This document shows, piece after piece, positions 16,385 to 24,741 of a DNA stretch of 64,000 bases (positions are counted from its first letter, which is position 1; the number at the start of each line of letters is the position of its first letter). Position numbers and translations under genes: made by a program. The notes under the pieces were generated by a model. The model was not told where the DNA came from. It saw only the letters and a program-made list of their open reading frames with translations, and ran no database searches. This DNA comes from Palsa-870 sp035937155 (GTDB taxonomy: Bacteria; Chloroflexota; Dormibacteria; Dormibacterales; Dormibacteraceae): positions 1 to 64,000 of the forward strand of contig DASYVJ010000106.1 in assembly GCA_035937155.1 (NCBI GenBank), written 5' to 3'.

Positions 16385-16421
16385 GCTCGGGCCGGGCGAT
16401 TTCTCGACACCGGCTCCGAGC
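16385..16421 (+). terminator. stem-loop after the rmlD-like gene
   Basis: GCTCGG (16385-16390) pairs with CCGAGC (16416-16421) and GCCGG (16391-16395) with CCGGC (16410-16414), with a single T bulge. It begins six bases after the stop. It lacks a clean U-tract, so termination is inferred. The stretch to 16604 is relatively AT-rich with runs such as CCCTTTTTTT and probably holds the promoter for the next operon. Confidence 0.5.
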
Positions 16422-16604
16422 TTGGCTGCGGGGGGTGAGGTTCTAACGAATAATGATTTCCCCGATTGACTTTTCCCGGAATCCTTCCCTTTTGGGCCCT
16501 TTTTTTCCGTTCTGACGGTCCGCGTGCACACCCACGCAACGCAAAAGTCTAGGCGCGGAATCCGAGAGCAACGTGGACAATGTCTGCACTTTTTCGACGA
16601 CGAA

Positions 16605-17021
16605 ATGACTGCGTCACTCTTGGAATCCCAAGGCGTCAGGTTGACCGGGAGACTCCCTCGTCGTCATAGTGCGTTAGCTCCAGCAAACGATTTGCACACT
16701 TTGATCAGCTCGAACGATTTAGCCAACCGCCTGGGCGTGAGCCGGGCCACGGTTCTTCGCGCGGTAGCGCGCGGACTGCTCCGGCCGGCTGTCGTCACTC
16801 CCGGCGGTCATCACCGCTTTCTACCCGAGGAGGCGGACGATTCCGGCGGCGGACTTACCGGCCTGATCACTTCGCGCGAGGCTGCGCGGCTCCTGGGAAT
16901 CAGTCAGCAGACGTTGAACCGGGCTGTTCGCGAAGGACGCCTCCAGCCGGCTGCCGTCACACCGGGCGGTCATCGACGCTTTGCCACCTCTGAGATAGCC
17001 AACCTGCGTCGGGCAGTCTGA
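16605..17021 (+). CDS. tandem helix-turn-helix (MerR/BldC-like) regulator
   Basis: A 138-residue protein from ATG 16605 (a GTG at 16524 is also in frame, but the added part looks non-coding). It consists of two near-duplicate HTH_17/excisionase-like units: SSNDLANRLGVSRATVLRAV with VVTPGGHHRF, and TSREAARLLGISQQTLNRAV with AVTPGGHRRF. Each ends in the same TPGGHxRF wing. It is probably a DNA-binding regulator. Its stop shares one base with the ATG of the GT2 gene, so it is translationally coupled to the polysaccharide-sortase operon it likely controls. Confidence 0.82.
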   Translation: MTASLLESQGVRLTGRLPRRHSALAPANDLHTLISSNDLANRLGVSRATVLRAVARGLLRPAVVTPGGHHRFLPEEADDSGGGLTGLITSREAARLLGISQQTLNRAVREGRLQPAAVTPGGHRRFATSEIANLRRAV

Positions 17022-19441
17022 TGGCCGGGGACACGCCGGGCTCAGATAACGGGCCGCGATCCGATCGCGGCCAACTGGCTTGGAGCGTCCTCCTCAATGC
17101 CATCCTCATCGCCGCCTTTGTCCTGGGCGCGATCCCAATCGTCGCCATCGTGCGTGGGTTCGTCGAGCTGGTGGCGCAGTCGAAGATTCGCAGCGGCGCC
17201 GACTGGCTCGCGTACGGGTTCGCCTTCACTGGACTCTTCCTTGGTGCGGTCTTTTTTGCGTACGCGATCAAGTACTACCTGAGCACCGCGATGGTGCTGC
17301 TGACCACCCTGGTGGGTCGCGCTCCTCGCAATGGCAACGGCAACGGCAATGGCAACGGATCGCACTCACCCAACCTCACGGGGCATACGCGAATCAACGG
17401 CAACGGCAACGGGTTCCACATCGACCTGGGGTACCAACCGTTCGTCTCGGTTCACGTGGCCGCGTACAACGAGCAGCGCGTCATCGAGCGGCTTCTGCAA
17501 GCGCTCGACCAGCTCCAGTACCCCGAGTACGAGGTCGTGTTGGTCGATGACTCCACCGATCAGTCGGTGGAGCTGCTGCAGAGATGGAAGAACAAGCCAC
17601 GCTTCAAGATCCTCCACCGCACAAGCCGCGAAGGTTACAAAGGCGGTGCGCTCCGCGAAGCGCTGAAAGTTACCGACCCCAGGGCCGAATACATCGTTGT
17701 CTTCGATGCCGACTCGGTGCCGTTCCCGGACTCGATCGAACGGCTTCTGCCGCACTTCTATCGCGTCAGCGAGGGCAATGGCAACGGCAACCGGCCTCTG
17801 GAATCTGCTTTTGGTCGAACCGACCCTCCGTCAGAACCAGGTCAGATCAAACGCAGGACCGAGGTCGCGGCCGTGCAGAGCTACCAGTGGCACGTCCTCA
17901 ACAAGTCGGAGAGCTGGCTGACCGAAGCGGTGAGGGCTGAATACTCCGGCAGCTACATGGTCGAGCGCCCATTTCAGGACGCCGTCGGCTCGCTGAAGAT
18001 GATCGCGGGCACGGCCTACATGATCCGCGCGGATGTCCTCCGGCAGGTCGGCTGGGGAACGAGCATCACGGAGGACTGGGAGCTCACCTTGAAGCTGTAC
18101 ATGCAGGGCTACAAGGTCGTCTACACGCCATGGGCCGAGACGCCGGCCGAATGCGTGAGTACCTTCGCGCGTCTGGCCCGGCAGCGAATGAGATGGGCCG
18201 AAGGACATACATACAACGTGCGCCGGTGGTTCATCCCGATCATGCGGTCGCCCTTTGTGACCCCGCTCGAGAAGGTCGAGTTCCTCTATGACTCCACCTA
18301 CTACTTGCAGGCCGCGCTGTTCGTGGTTGGGACTGTAAGCTGGCTCGTGTCGGAGATCGTGTTCCACACCCATGTCCCCGGCTGGACCGCATTGCTCGGC
18401 TGGTCGCTGCTCTTCTCCAACATCTTCGCGCTTCCCTTGATGAACCTCGGCGGGCTGATCCTGGAGGAGGCGCCCGCGCGCGACCTGCAGGGCGTATGGG
18501 GCGCGGTGGTCCTCTCGTTCGCGCTCGTTCCGTTCCAGGGTTGGGCGGCCTTGAAAGGCCTGGTGAGCAAGGACGAGGGCCCCTGGTTCCGCACCCCGAA
18601 GACCGGGCACGTCACGGACGAGGTACACCATCTCCGGCGGCTCCAGCTCCTGGGTCGCTGGCTGCTCGGCCCACGAGCCCGGCGCGCGGAGTTGAGGCCG
18701 GCGACGCAGCCGGCTCCGATGGTGGCGCGCCGCGTCGCCCGGCCTAGAAATCGCTGGGTTGGCTGGACCGTCGCGATCGCGATGCTCGTGTCCTTCGGCG
18801 GACTTGGGTGGCTGGCATCGAGCGCTCCGGTTGTCGAGGCTGCTGGCACCCCGCTATACCTGCACGGCACCGGAACCGCGCCGGGTTGCACCCCGGGGAC
18901 GATGAACCAGACCATGGGCATCCGGACGCCGGCTTGCCACCTCACCAACGTCGGTGTCTGGACCTTCTCCAACCTACCGGCGCAGACGGTGGCGGCGGGC
19001 GTCTGGTCGTTCACGATGTACTGGGCGGGCGGCGGGGCGACAGATAGCACGACCGTCATCGTGAGCGCGGGGGTCGCGGCCGGTGCCAGCTGCGCAGGCT
19101 TCGTGGCCACGATCCCGAACGGCGGCACCACCTGGACGACGACTTACGGACTGGGCGGCGCTCATAAGACCAGCCCGTTCACAGTCGACACGAGCGGCAG
19201 CCAGCCGGCGCTGGTGATCCCGGCGGGCGGTTCGCTGTGCCTGAGGGTGGACATCAGCCAGGCAAGCGGCAACAACATCGACCTTCTATACGACGGTGGG
19301 GACGGCGTGGCGAATACGCGACTCGTGCCGCCCAGCATCGTGGTGCCGGAGTCTCTCCTCGGATTCGCGGCGTTTGCGCTTTTGATTCCCCTGTTCACCG
19401 GCCGCAAGCGCTTGCTCGCCTTCGTGAAGGTGCGTCGATGA
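17021..19441 (+). CDS. processive family 2 glycosyltransferase with exported domain and VPE-type sorting tail
   Basis: An 806-residue protein. Two N-terminal membrane helices (~24-47, 62-88) precede an Asn-Gly repeat linker. The GT2 domain has VDDST (~174), FDADSVP (~227), SITEDW (~348) and QRMRW (~387), the D,D,D,QxxRW set of processive cellulose/chitin/hyaluronan-type synthases. More membrane helices follow. After a helix near 587-605, a strand-rich cysteine-containing domain (~612-770) should face outside. The tail is VVPES, a hydrophobic helix LLGFAAFALLIPLF and basic GRKR, as in exosortase CTERM signals. The next gene encodes an exosortase-like protein. The sugar product is unknown. Confidence 0.85.
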   Translation: MAGDTPGSDNGPRSDRGQLAWSVLLNAILIAAFVLGAIPIVAIVRGFVELVAQSKIRSGADWLAYGFAFTGLFLGAVFFAYAIKYYLSTAMVLLTTLVGRAPRNGNGNGNGNGSHSPNLTGHTRINGNGNGFHIDLGYQPFVSVHVAAYNEQRVIERLLQALDQLQYPEYEVVLVDDSTDQSVELLQRWKNKPRFKILHRTSREGYKGGALREALKVTDPRAEYIVVFDADSVPFPDSIERLLPHFYRVSEGNGNGNRPLESAFGRTDPPSEPGQIKRRTEVAAVQSYQWHVLNKSESWLTEAVRAEYSGSYMVERPFQDAVGSLKMIAGTAYMIRADVLRQVGWGTSITEDWELTLKLYMQGYKVVYTPWAETPAECVSTFARLARQRMRWAEGHTYNVRRWFIPIMRSPFVTPLEKVEFLYDSTYYLQAALFVVGTVSWLVSEIVFHTHVPGWTALLGWSLLFSNIFALPLMNLGGLILEEAPARDLQGVWGAVVLSFALVPFQGWAALKGLVSKDEGPWFRTPKTGHVTDEVHHLRRLQLLGRWLLGPRARRAELRPATQPAPMVARRVARPRNRWVGWTVAIAMLVSFGGLGWLASSAPVVEAAGTPLYLHGTGTAPGCTPGTMNQTMGIRTPACHLTNVGVWTFSNLPAQTVAAGVWSFTMYWAGGGATDSTTVIVSAGVAAGASCAGFVATIPNGGTTWTTTYGLGGAHKTSPFTVDTSGSQPALVIPAGGSLCLRVDISQASGNNIDLLYDGGDGVANTRLVPPSIVVPESLLGFAAFALLIPLFTGRKRLLAFVKVRR
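17328..17412 (+). repeat. GGCAAC/GGCAAT hexamer repeats encoding Asn-Gly linker
   Basis: Repeated GGCAACGGCAAT-type units encode RNGNGNGNGNGSH and later INGNGNGFH inside the glycosyltransferase, with a smaller block at 17776-17792 (EGNGNGNR). The blocks flank the start of the catalytic domain and should be flexible; hexamer repeats can change length by slippage. Confidence 0.75.
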
Positions 19442-20022
19442 AAGCGCGGGATCGCGACAATCTCAACCTGTCGCTGCTGGCGCTCCTGTGCGCACTGCTG
19501 ATGCTGTTGCCGCTGGTGACAACGTTTGACGATCTCCTGACCACGTGGGCGATGCAGCTCGGCGCGAACAACCCGCTGCAGGCGATCGTCCCGGTCGAAG
19601 CGAGGATGGTGGTCGGCTTGCTCGGCCTGGCCGGCATCCATGCGGCCGCGTCGGGGAGCCACCTCGTGGTATGGGATGGGGGCGGCGCCATGCACACGCT
19701 GTTCATCTCGTGGAACTGCATCGGCTGGCAGAGCCTGGTGCTGCTTGGCGTCAGCTTCCTGTCCGGGCTGCGCGGAAGCCATCCCATCGAAGCGCGCGTC
19801 CAGGTCATCGTCATCGGTGTCGCCGGCACGATGCTGCTGAACTTGCTGCGCGTCGCGGCCGTTGCCGGAATCGCCGCCACGATCGGCATCACGCCGGCCG
19901 TCCTCTTCCACGACTACGGAGGCACGCTCCTCGTCATCGGGTTCCTCTTTGGTTTCTGGATCTTCGTTCAGCGCTGGATTCTGGGCACGGCGCCGTCGGA
20001 CGAGCTTGAGGTGGTTGCATGA
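19438..20022 (+). CDS. exosortase/archaeosortase-like membrane transpeptidase
   Basis: A 194-residue polytopic membrane protein from ATG 19438, which overlaps the glycosyltransferase stop by four bases. The pattern is hydrophobic helices with Cys94 in SWNCIGWQS, Arg138 in LNLLRVAAV and His158 in FHDYGG. Cys, Arg and His in successive helix ends is the proposed catalytic triad of exosortases and archaeosortases. These cleave CTERM signals and attach the protein to a lipid or glycan. The upstream gene product ends in such a signal, suggesting a dedicated pair. Substrate cleavage is inferred. Confidence 0.8.
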   Translation: MKARDRDNLNLSLLALLCALLMLLPLVTTFDDLLTTWAMQLGANNPLQAIVPVEARMVVGLLGLAGIHAAASGSHLVVWDGGGAMHTLFISWNCIGWQSLVLLGVSFLSGLRGSHPIEARVQVIVIGVAGTMLLNLLRVAAVAGIAATIGITPAVLFHDYGGTLLVIGFLFGFWIFVQRWILGTAPSDELEVVA

Positions 20023-22247
20023 ACCGGTGGCTCCGGCTGGCCCTGCAGACGGCCCTTGGCCTGGTCCTGTTGTGGTTGTGGCTCCGCACGGTCTCTCTGA
20101 CCGAGGTGATGAGCCACGCCCGTGTCCACAGCTGGGCGCCGGTCGTCCTGATGATCGTGCTGTTCCTCCTGACGAGCCTCATCCGCGCTCGCCGCTGGTT
20201 GCTGCTCTTGCGGCCGCTCGCGCCAGTCGGGATGGTCCGGGCCTTCGCCATGAACTCCGCGGGCGGCCTGCTCAACTACGTGCTGCCGATTCGGTCGGGC
20301 GATGCGGCGCGGGCGTGGTGGCTCTGGCGGCGCCACCGCGTGCCGGCAGGTTCGGCCCTCGCGACGATCGTGATCGACAAGGCATGCGACCTGGCCGCCG
20401 TAGCCGCGGTGCTGGCGGTCCTCGAGGTGGTCGCCTTGACCGGAGCGATCAATGCGCCGCGAGGGTTGCTCGGCGCCGCCGCGCTCGCGGTAGGACTGCT
20501 CGCAGCCGTGCTCGGCACTGCGGTGCTTGGCCCGCGGCTCGCGAGGTCCTGGATCGCCAGGCGGTTGCTGCCGGCACCTTTTGCCTCGGTCATCGCCGGC
20601 CAAGCGTTTGCATTCCGGGCCGGCGCCCGTGGTCTGTGGACCCCGACACTGGCGTGGCGGCTTGCTGCCTTGACTGTCCTGGCATTGGTCATCGATGCCT
20701 TCAACTTCACGCTTCTCTTCGCGGCCGTGGGCATCTCTGTGCCGCCGCTCCAGGCGATGGCCGCCTACCCCGCCTTGCTGCTGAGCTTCGCCGTCCCAGC
20801 CGGACCTGGATACGTCGGCAACCTGGAGGTCGCGGGCTCGCTCGTGTTGGGAGGTGGTCTTGGCTTGGCCCCGGCGGTTGCCGCTGGGGCGATTGTGCTG
20901 TATCACGCGATCACCGCCGGCAACGCGCTGGTGCTCGGCCTCCTGAGCTTCTTTCTGGTCGGAGGCCGCCGCCGAGCCCGCACCGGAAGGCCGCGGCGGA
21001 TTGCTGTCTTTCACTGCGGGTTCACGTATTCCGGCGGCGGCGAGCGGATCGTGATCGAGGAAGTGCTCGGACTGCGGCGACGTGGATACGAGGTCGAGTG
21101 CTACGCGCCCACCGTTGATCAGGCACGCTGCTACCCGGACCTCATCGGCGAAGTCCGGGTGCGAACGTTTCTGCCGCAGCTGCCCCGCTGGTTCCCCTAC
21201 CGCGAAGCTGCGCAGATGGCCGCCACCTCTGTCCTGATGCCTGTTTACGCCTGGCGGTTTCGTGGAGTTGATGCGATCGTGGGCTGCAACCAACCAAGTG
21301 CGTGGATCGCATGGTGGGCGGCGAGGCTGATGGACGTGCCATACGTTGTTTACCTGAACCAGCCGAATCGCCTCGTCTACCCGCGGAGCATCGACCGCGA
21401 GACGGGGTGGGTGGCCAACGCCGACTACCGGCTGCTCGCGGCGATCGTGCTGCGCGCAGCGCGATTTGTGGCCTGGGCCGACCGGCGCTCTGTGCAGGAG
21501 GCAGACCAGCTGCTCGTCAACGGCGACTACATCGGCGACATCATCCGGCGCACTTACGGGCGCGAAGCCATCGACTGCCCGGCCGGCTGCCACGTCGCCT
21601 CGTCTGGTTTTCCTCTGCCGGTCGAGGCGAGGTTCTCAGGCGGACTCACCATCAACGGTTACCCGATCCGCCGGCCGTACGTGCTGCTGACGAACCGTCA
21701 CTATCCGCAGAAGCGGTTCGACCTGACCATTCGCGCGATGGCCGAGGTCCGCAGCCGCCACCCGCGCGTGCAGCTTGTGATTCCGGGCCCGGCGACCTCC
21801 CACACCGCGTCGCTCAAGGCGCTGGTGACGGAGTTGGACCTTTCGGACGCGGTCCTCTTCCTCGGAGCGATTGCCGAGGATGAATTGCAGAAGCTTTACG
21901 CGGGAGCTGCTGTTTACGTTTACCCGGCCCCCGAAGAAGACTTCGGCATGGGCGTGATCGAATCGATGGCCAAGGGCGTGCCGGTCGTCGCCTGGAACCA
22001 GGCCGGCCCGACGGTTACGGTCGGGCCGCGTACAGGACATCTTGCGGAGCCGCTTGTGGTGAGCGATTACGCGGCGGGAATCTCGCGACTGCTTGACGAT
22101 CCGACCGAGAATCAGGCGACGGGCGATCGCGCCTTCGCATGGGCACGGCGGTTCGGCTGGGAGAGACACATCGACACCCTGGAGCGGGCCGTCCTCGAAG
22201 TCGCGCGGAGTCACGAGCAGATCGCGAAGGAGGCGGCCACGGCTTGA
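20019..22247 (+). CDS. fusion of flippase-like membrane domain (YbhN/LPG_synthase_TM) and GT4 glycosyltransferase
   Basis: A 742-residue protein with an ATGA overlap to the exosortase-like gene. Residues 1-325 form an eight-helix-like membrane domain with NSAGGLLNYVLPIRSGDAARAWW and FAVPAGPGYVGNLEV, as in the YbhN/AglD/MprF-N (PF03706) family. From ~328 a GT4/GT-B domain begins: FHCGFTYSGGGERIVIEE, TNRHYPQKRFDLTIRAM, LFLGAIAEDELQKLYAGA and the E-x7-E motif region EEDFGMGVIESMAKG. It probably transfers a sugar at the membrane and may help move the product. This domain pairing is unusual. Confidence 0.85.
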   Translation: MNRWLRLALQTALGLVLLWLWLRTVSLTEVMSHARVHSWAPVVLMIVLFLLTSLIRARRWLLLLRPLAPVGMVRAFAMNSAGGLLNYVLPIRSGDAARAWWLWRRHRVPAGSALATIVIDKACDLAAVAAVLAVLEVVALTGAINAPRGLLGAAALAVGLLAAVLGTAVLGPRLARSWIARRLLPAPFASVIAGQAFAFRAGARGLWTPTLAWRLAALTVLALVIDAFNFTLLFAAVGISVPPLQAMAAYPALLLSFAVPAGPGYVGNLEVAGSLVLGGGLGLAPAVAAGAIVLYHAITAGNALVLGLLSFFLVGGRRRARTGRPRRIAVFHCGFTYSGGGERIVIEEVLGLRRRGYEVECYAPTVDQARCYPDLIGEVRVRTFLPQLPRWFPYREAAQMAATSVLMPVYAWRFRGVDAIVGCNQPSAWIAWWAARLMDVPYVVYLNQPNRLVYPRSIDRETGWVANADYRLLAAIVLRAARFVAWADRRSVQEADQLLVNGDYIGDIIRRTYGREAIDCPAGCHVASSGFPLPVEARFSGGLTINGYPIRRPYVLLTNRHYPQKRFDLTIRAMAEVRSRHPRVQLVIPGPATSHTASLKALVTELDLSDAVLFLGAIAEDELQKLYAGAAVYVYPAPEEDFGMGVIESMAKGVPVVAWNQAGPTVTVGPRTGHLAEPLVVSDYAAGISRLLDDPTENQATGDRAFAWARRFGWERHIDTLERAVLEVARSHEQIAKEAATA

Positions 22248-23896
22248 AGCTGTTGCCCCGGCTCCTCGCCGACGAGGATGACGAGGACCGACGCATCGAC
22301 CGAGCCGAGTCCGTCCATCTTGAGCGCGAAACGCAGCGGGCCCCGGCGCCTCTGCGGTGGGTTCTGCTCGTTGCGGTTACTGCCGTCGTTTCGCGATTGG
22401 CGTACCTGTTCGTCGCCGCGGACCCTGAGAACGCCGGCGACCCTTTCACGGACGCCTATCACCACTGGCAGATCGCGTACCTGACGAACCAGGTCGGTCT
22501 GGCGCACGGACGCCTGTGGGACATGCGCGGGTGGGAGTACTTCTGGGGGCCTCTGCACCCGCTCTTGATGAACGTTTTGTTCTTCGCGACAGGCTCAGTG
22601 GACATCGTGCTGGCGCGGCTGTTGGGCCTGGCCTTCGGTTCGCTGGCGGTGGTGTTGATCTTTCTCCTCTGTCATCGCTACTGGGGGATGGGCGTGGCGA
22701 TCGCGGCCGCGGCTTTCGCGGCGCTGTCCCCAGTCGCGATCTTCAATGACGTATCGGGATTGGCGGAGCCGATCGCGATCGCGCTGGTGCTGCTGGGCAT
22801 CTGGTTGACACCTCGACGTGGATTCTTCGCCGGCGTGGCGTGGGGACTTGCCGCGATGGCGCGCATCGAGGCCTGGCTCTTCGGAGCTGGGTTGGTCGTT
22901 GCCTGGCTGCTGGGACGGCGCTCGTATCAGCCGCGCTGGTCGGTGCTGGTCGGGTGGCTGCTGACCATGGGTGTGTACTTCAAGTTCCTGTTGGATCAGA
23001 CAGGCAACCCGATCTATCCGCTTTACGTGAACTTCCAGTTCGTTGCGCTCGGGGCCGGCGGGACGAGCGCCACCCTCAGTCAGGGCCAGCAGCTTCTGTG
23101 GATTCCCCTAGGTATTGCGGTCCTGGCATCGGTGACCGGCCTGGCGTGGGCGCTCTGGAGGCGGCCGGCCTCTTATCTACTCTTGACCTACGGATTTGGC
23201 TACTCCGCCATGAGCTTTGCGACCTATCTGCGCTATGCGTCCGAGTGGAAGGAGCGCCGCTTTGAGCTTCCACTCGATTTCGCGGCCATCCTGCTCGCCG
23301 TTCTTCTCATCGAGGTGCTTCCGAAGCGCGTGGAACGCCTGCGGTTTCCGGGTTGGGCCGCTGCCGCAGCCGGCGTGGCGGCCGCGCAGCTGCTGTGGGC
23401 GCCGATCCAGAACGCATACGCCGCGACGGCGCCCTTGCTCCGCTACGAGGTTCAGGTTGGGCGAGCGGTCGGAGCTGTCTACAACCTGCCCGAGTACCGC
23501 GGTTCGGTGCTGAACATGCCCGGTGACGAACCAACGTTGCTGTACGTGATGGCGCGCGATCAACGCGTTCCGGGTGATCGCATCATCAGCCAGTTCTACG
23601 ATCCGTTTTACTACCTCCCCGGCGGCTACCGGTACAGCGACCACAAGGCTGTGGCCGGCCCACTCCTGAAGTGCTGGCTCTCGAAGACGCGAACCAGGCT
23701 GATGCTGTTGTCGCCGCCTGGACCGCTCAGCCAATCCGTCACGGATTACCAGGCTTACATGGCAGATAACCCGAGCTGGTTCACTCAGGTCGGGCCCGAG
23801 ATCGGAAATGGGTGGTTTGTTTTTGCGGTGCAGGTTCCCGCACCTTCCGCCGGTGAATGCGAGCAGGCCGCCCGCGCGGCTGCCGCCGGGCGCTGA
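22244..23896 (+). CDS. polytopic membrane glycosyltransferase-like protein (GT-C type)
   Basis: A 550-residue protein from TTG 22244, overlapping the previous stop by four bases. After an acidic N-terminus (LADEDDEDRRIDR) there are about ten hydrophobic segments. The first outside loop has DPFTDAYHHWQIAYL and GWEYFWGPLHPLLMN, where acidic residues after helix 1 resemble GT-C enzymes using polyprenyl-linked sugars. The C-terminal ~130 residues are a soluble outer domain. The exact family is not certain. It belongs to the polysaccharide operon. Confidence 0.7.
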   Translation: MKLLPRLLADEDDEDRRIDRAESVHLERETQRAPAPLRWVLLVAVTAVVSRLAYLFVAADPENAGDPFTDAYHHWQIAYLTNQVGLAHGRLWDMRGWEYFWGPLHPLLMNVLFFATGSVDIVLARLLGLAFGSLAVVLIFLLCHRYWGMGVAIAAAAFAALSPVAIFNDVSGLAEPIAIALVLLGIWLTPRRGFFAGVAWGLAAMARIEAWLFGAGLVVAWLLGRRSYQPRWSVLVGWLLTMGVYFKFLLDQTGNPIYPLYVNFQFVALGAGGTSATLSQGQQLLWIPLGIAVLASVTGLAWALWRRPASYLLLTYGFGYSAMSFATYLRYASEWKERRFELPLDFAAILLAVLLIEVLPKRVERLRFPGWAAAAAGVAAAQLLWAPIQNAYAATAPLLRYEVQVGRAVGAVYNLPEYRGSVLNMPGDEPTLLYVMARDQRVPGDRIISQFYDPFYYLPGGYRYSDHKAVAGPLLKCWLSKTRTRLMLLSPPGPLSQSVTDYQAYMADNPSWFTQVGPEIGNGWFVFAVQVPAPSAGECEQAARAAAAGR

Positions 23897-23897
23897 G

Positions 23898-24737
23898 GTG
23901 TCGAATCACCCTGCGGTGGCTCCAGGCGAGTCCTTCTCGTACGAGTCCAAGACCTGGGGTGCAGCGCAGCTGGAGCCGCGCCCTTGGTGCATGAACGGCC
24001 TCAAGCTGCGCTACCTACTCGACGACCTCCGACCCGTCCGCGGGAAGGTTCTCGATGTGGGCTGTGGCGCCGGCTCAGTGGCCAAGGCTGTCAAGCGAGC
24101 GCGGCCGGATCTGGCGGTGGTGGGATGTGATGTGAGCAAGGCTGCGCTGGCGATCGCGGCAGCCACTCCGCAGGGGGTCGAGTTCCGCAGCGCTGTGGCC
24201 GAAAGGCTGCCTTTCGAAGATGGAGCATTCGACTTCGTCTGGATTTTCGACGTCCTCGAGCACGTCGAAGATCCGGAAGTCGTTCTGCGTGAGGTCGCGC
24301 GCGTGCTCAAGCCGGGCGGCGGATTCCACATCGTGCTTCCCCTCGAAGGGCAGCCGCGCACGCTGTACCGGCTGGTTGGATGTGGGACTCGGTGGACCGC
24401 CAAGGTGAGGCATGGCGGGCACATCCAGATTTTCTCGGCTGATCGATTCCGGTCGATGGCTGCGGCTTGCGGACTGCCGGTGAGGCGTACCCGATGGAGC
24501 TATCACCTCTTGCTGCAACTGCTCGACATCGCGTACTTCTCGTGGCTGGACCGGCGCGGACCCGTGAGCGGTTCGGTTGAGGACCTGTCCACCTCCCGCG
24601 GCGGGATCGCCGGCCGGCTGATGCGCGCGACCAGCCGCGCGGTGGCTTCAGCGGCCTGGCTCGAAGCTCGTGTACTGCGTGCGCTGCCCGGGGGCTGCGG
24701 GCACTTTACCTGCGAGCGTTCGCCCTCTTCTAGTTGA
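23898..24737 (+). CDS. class I SAM-dependent methyltransferase
   Basis: A 279-residue protein from GTG 23898, two bases after the previous stop. Motif I is VLDVGCGAGSVAKAV, followed by VVGCDVSKAAL, AERLPFEDGAFDFVWIFDVLEHVEDP and EVARVLKPGGGFHIVLP, the methyltransferase type 11 signature. It probably methylates a sugar or lipid intermediate of the surface polysaccharide. It is the last gene of the run starting at 16605 and is convergent with the epimerase at 24742. Confidence 0.85.
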   Translation: MSNHPAVAPGESFSYESKTWGAAQLEPRPWCMNGLKLRYLLDDLRPVRGKVLDVGCGAGSVAKAVKRARPDLAVVGCDVSKAALAIAAATPQGVEFRSAVAERLPFEDGAFDFVWIFDVLEHVEDPEVVLREVARVLKPGGGFHIVLPLEGQPRTLYRLVGCGTRWTAKVRHGGHIQIFSADRFRSMAAACGLPVRRTRWSYHLLLQLLDIAYFSWLDRRGPVSGSVEDLSTSRGGIAGRLMRATSRAVASAAWLEARVLRALPGGCGHFTCERSPSSS

Positions 24738-24741
24738 CCGT

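Noticed and set aside
19968..21593. 541-codon open frame on the minus strand
   Set aside because: It lies opposite the flippase-GT4 gene and is rich in low-complexity Arg/Gln/His sequence typical of antisense frames.
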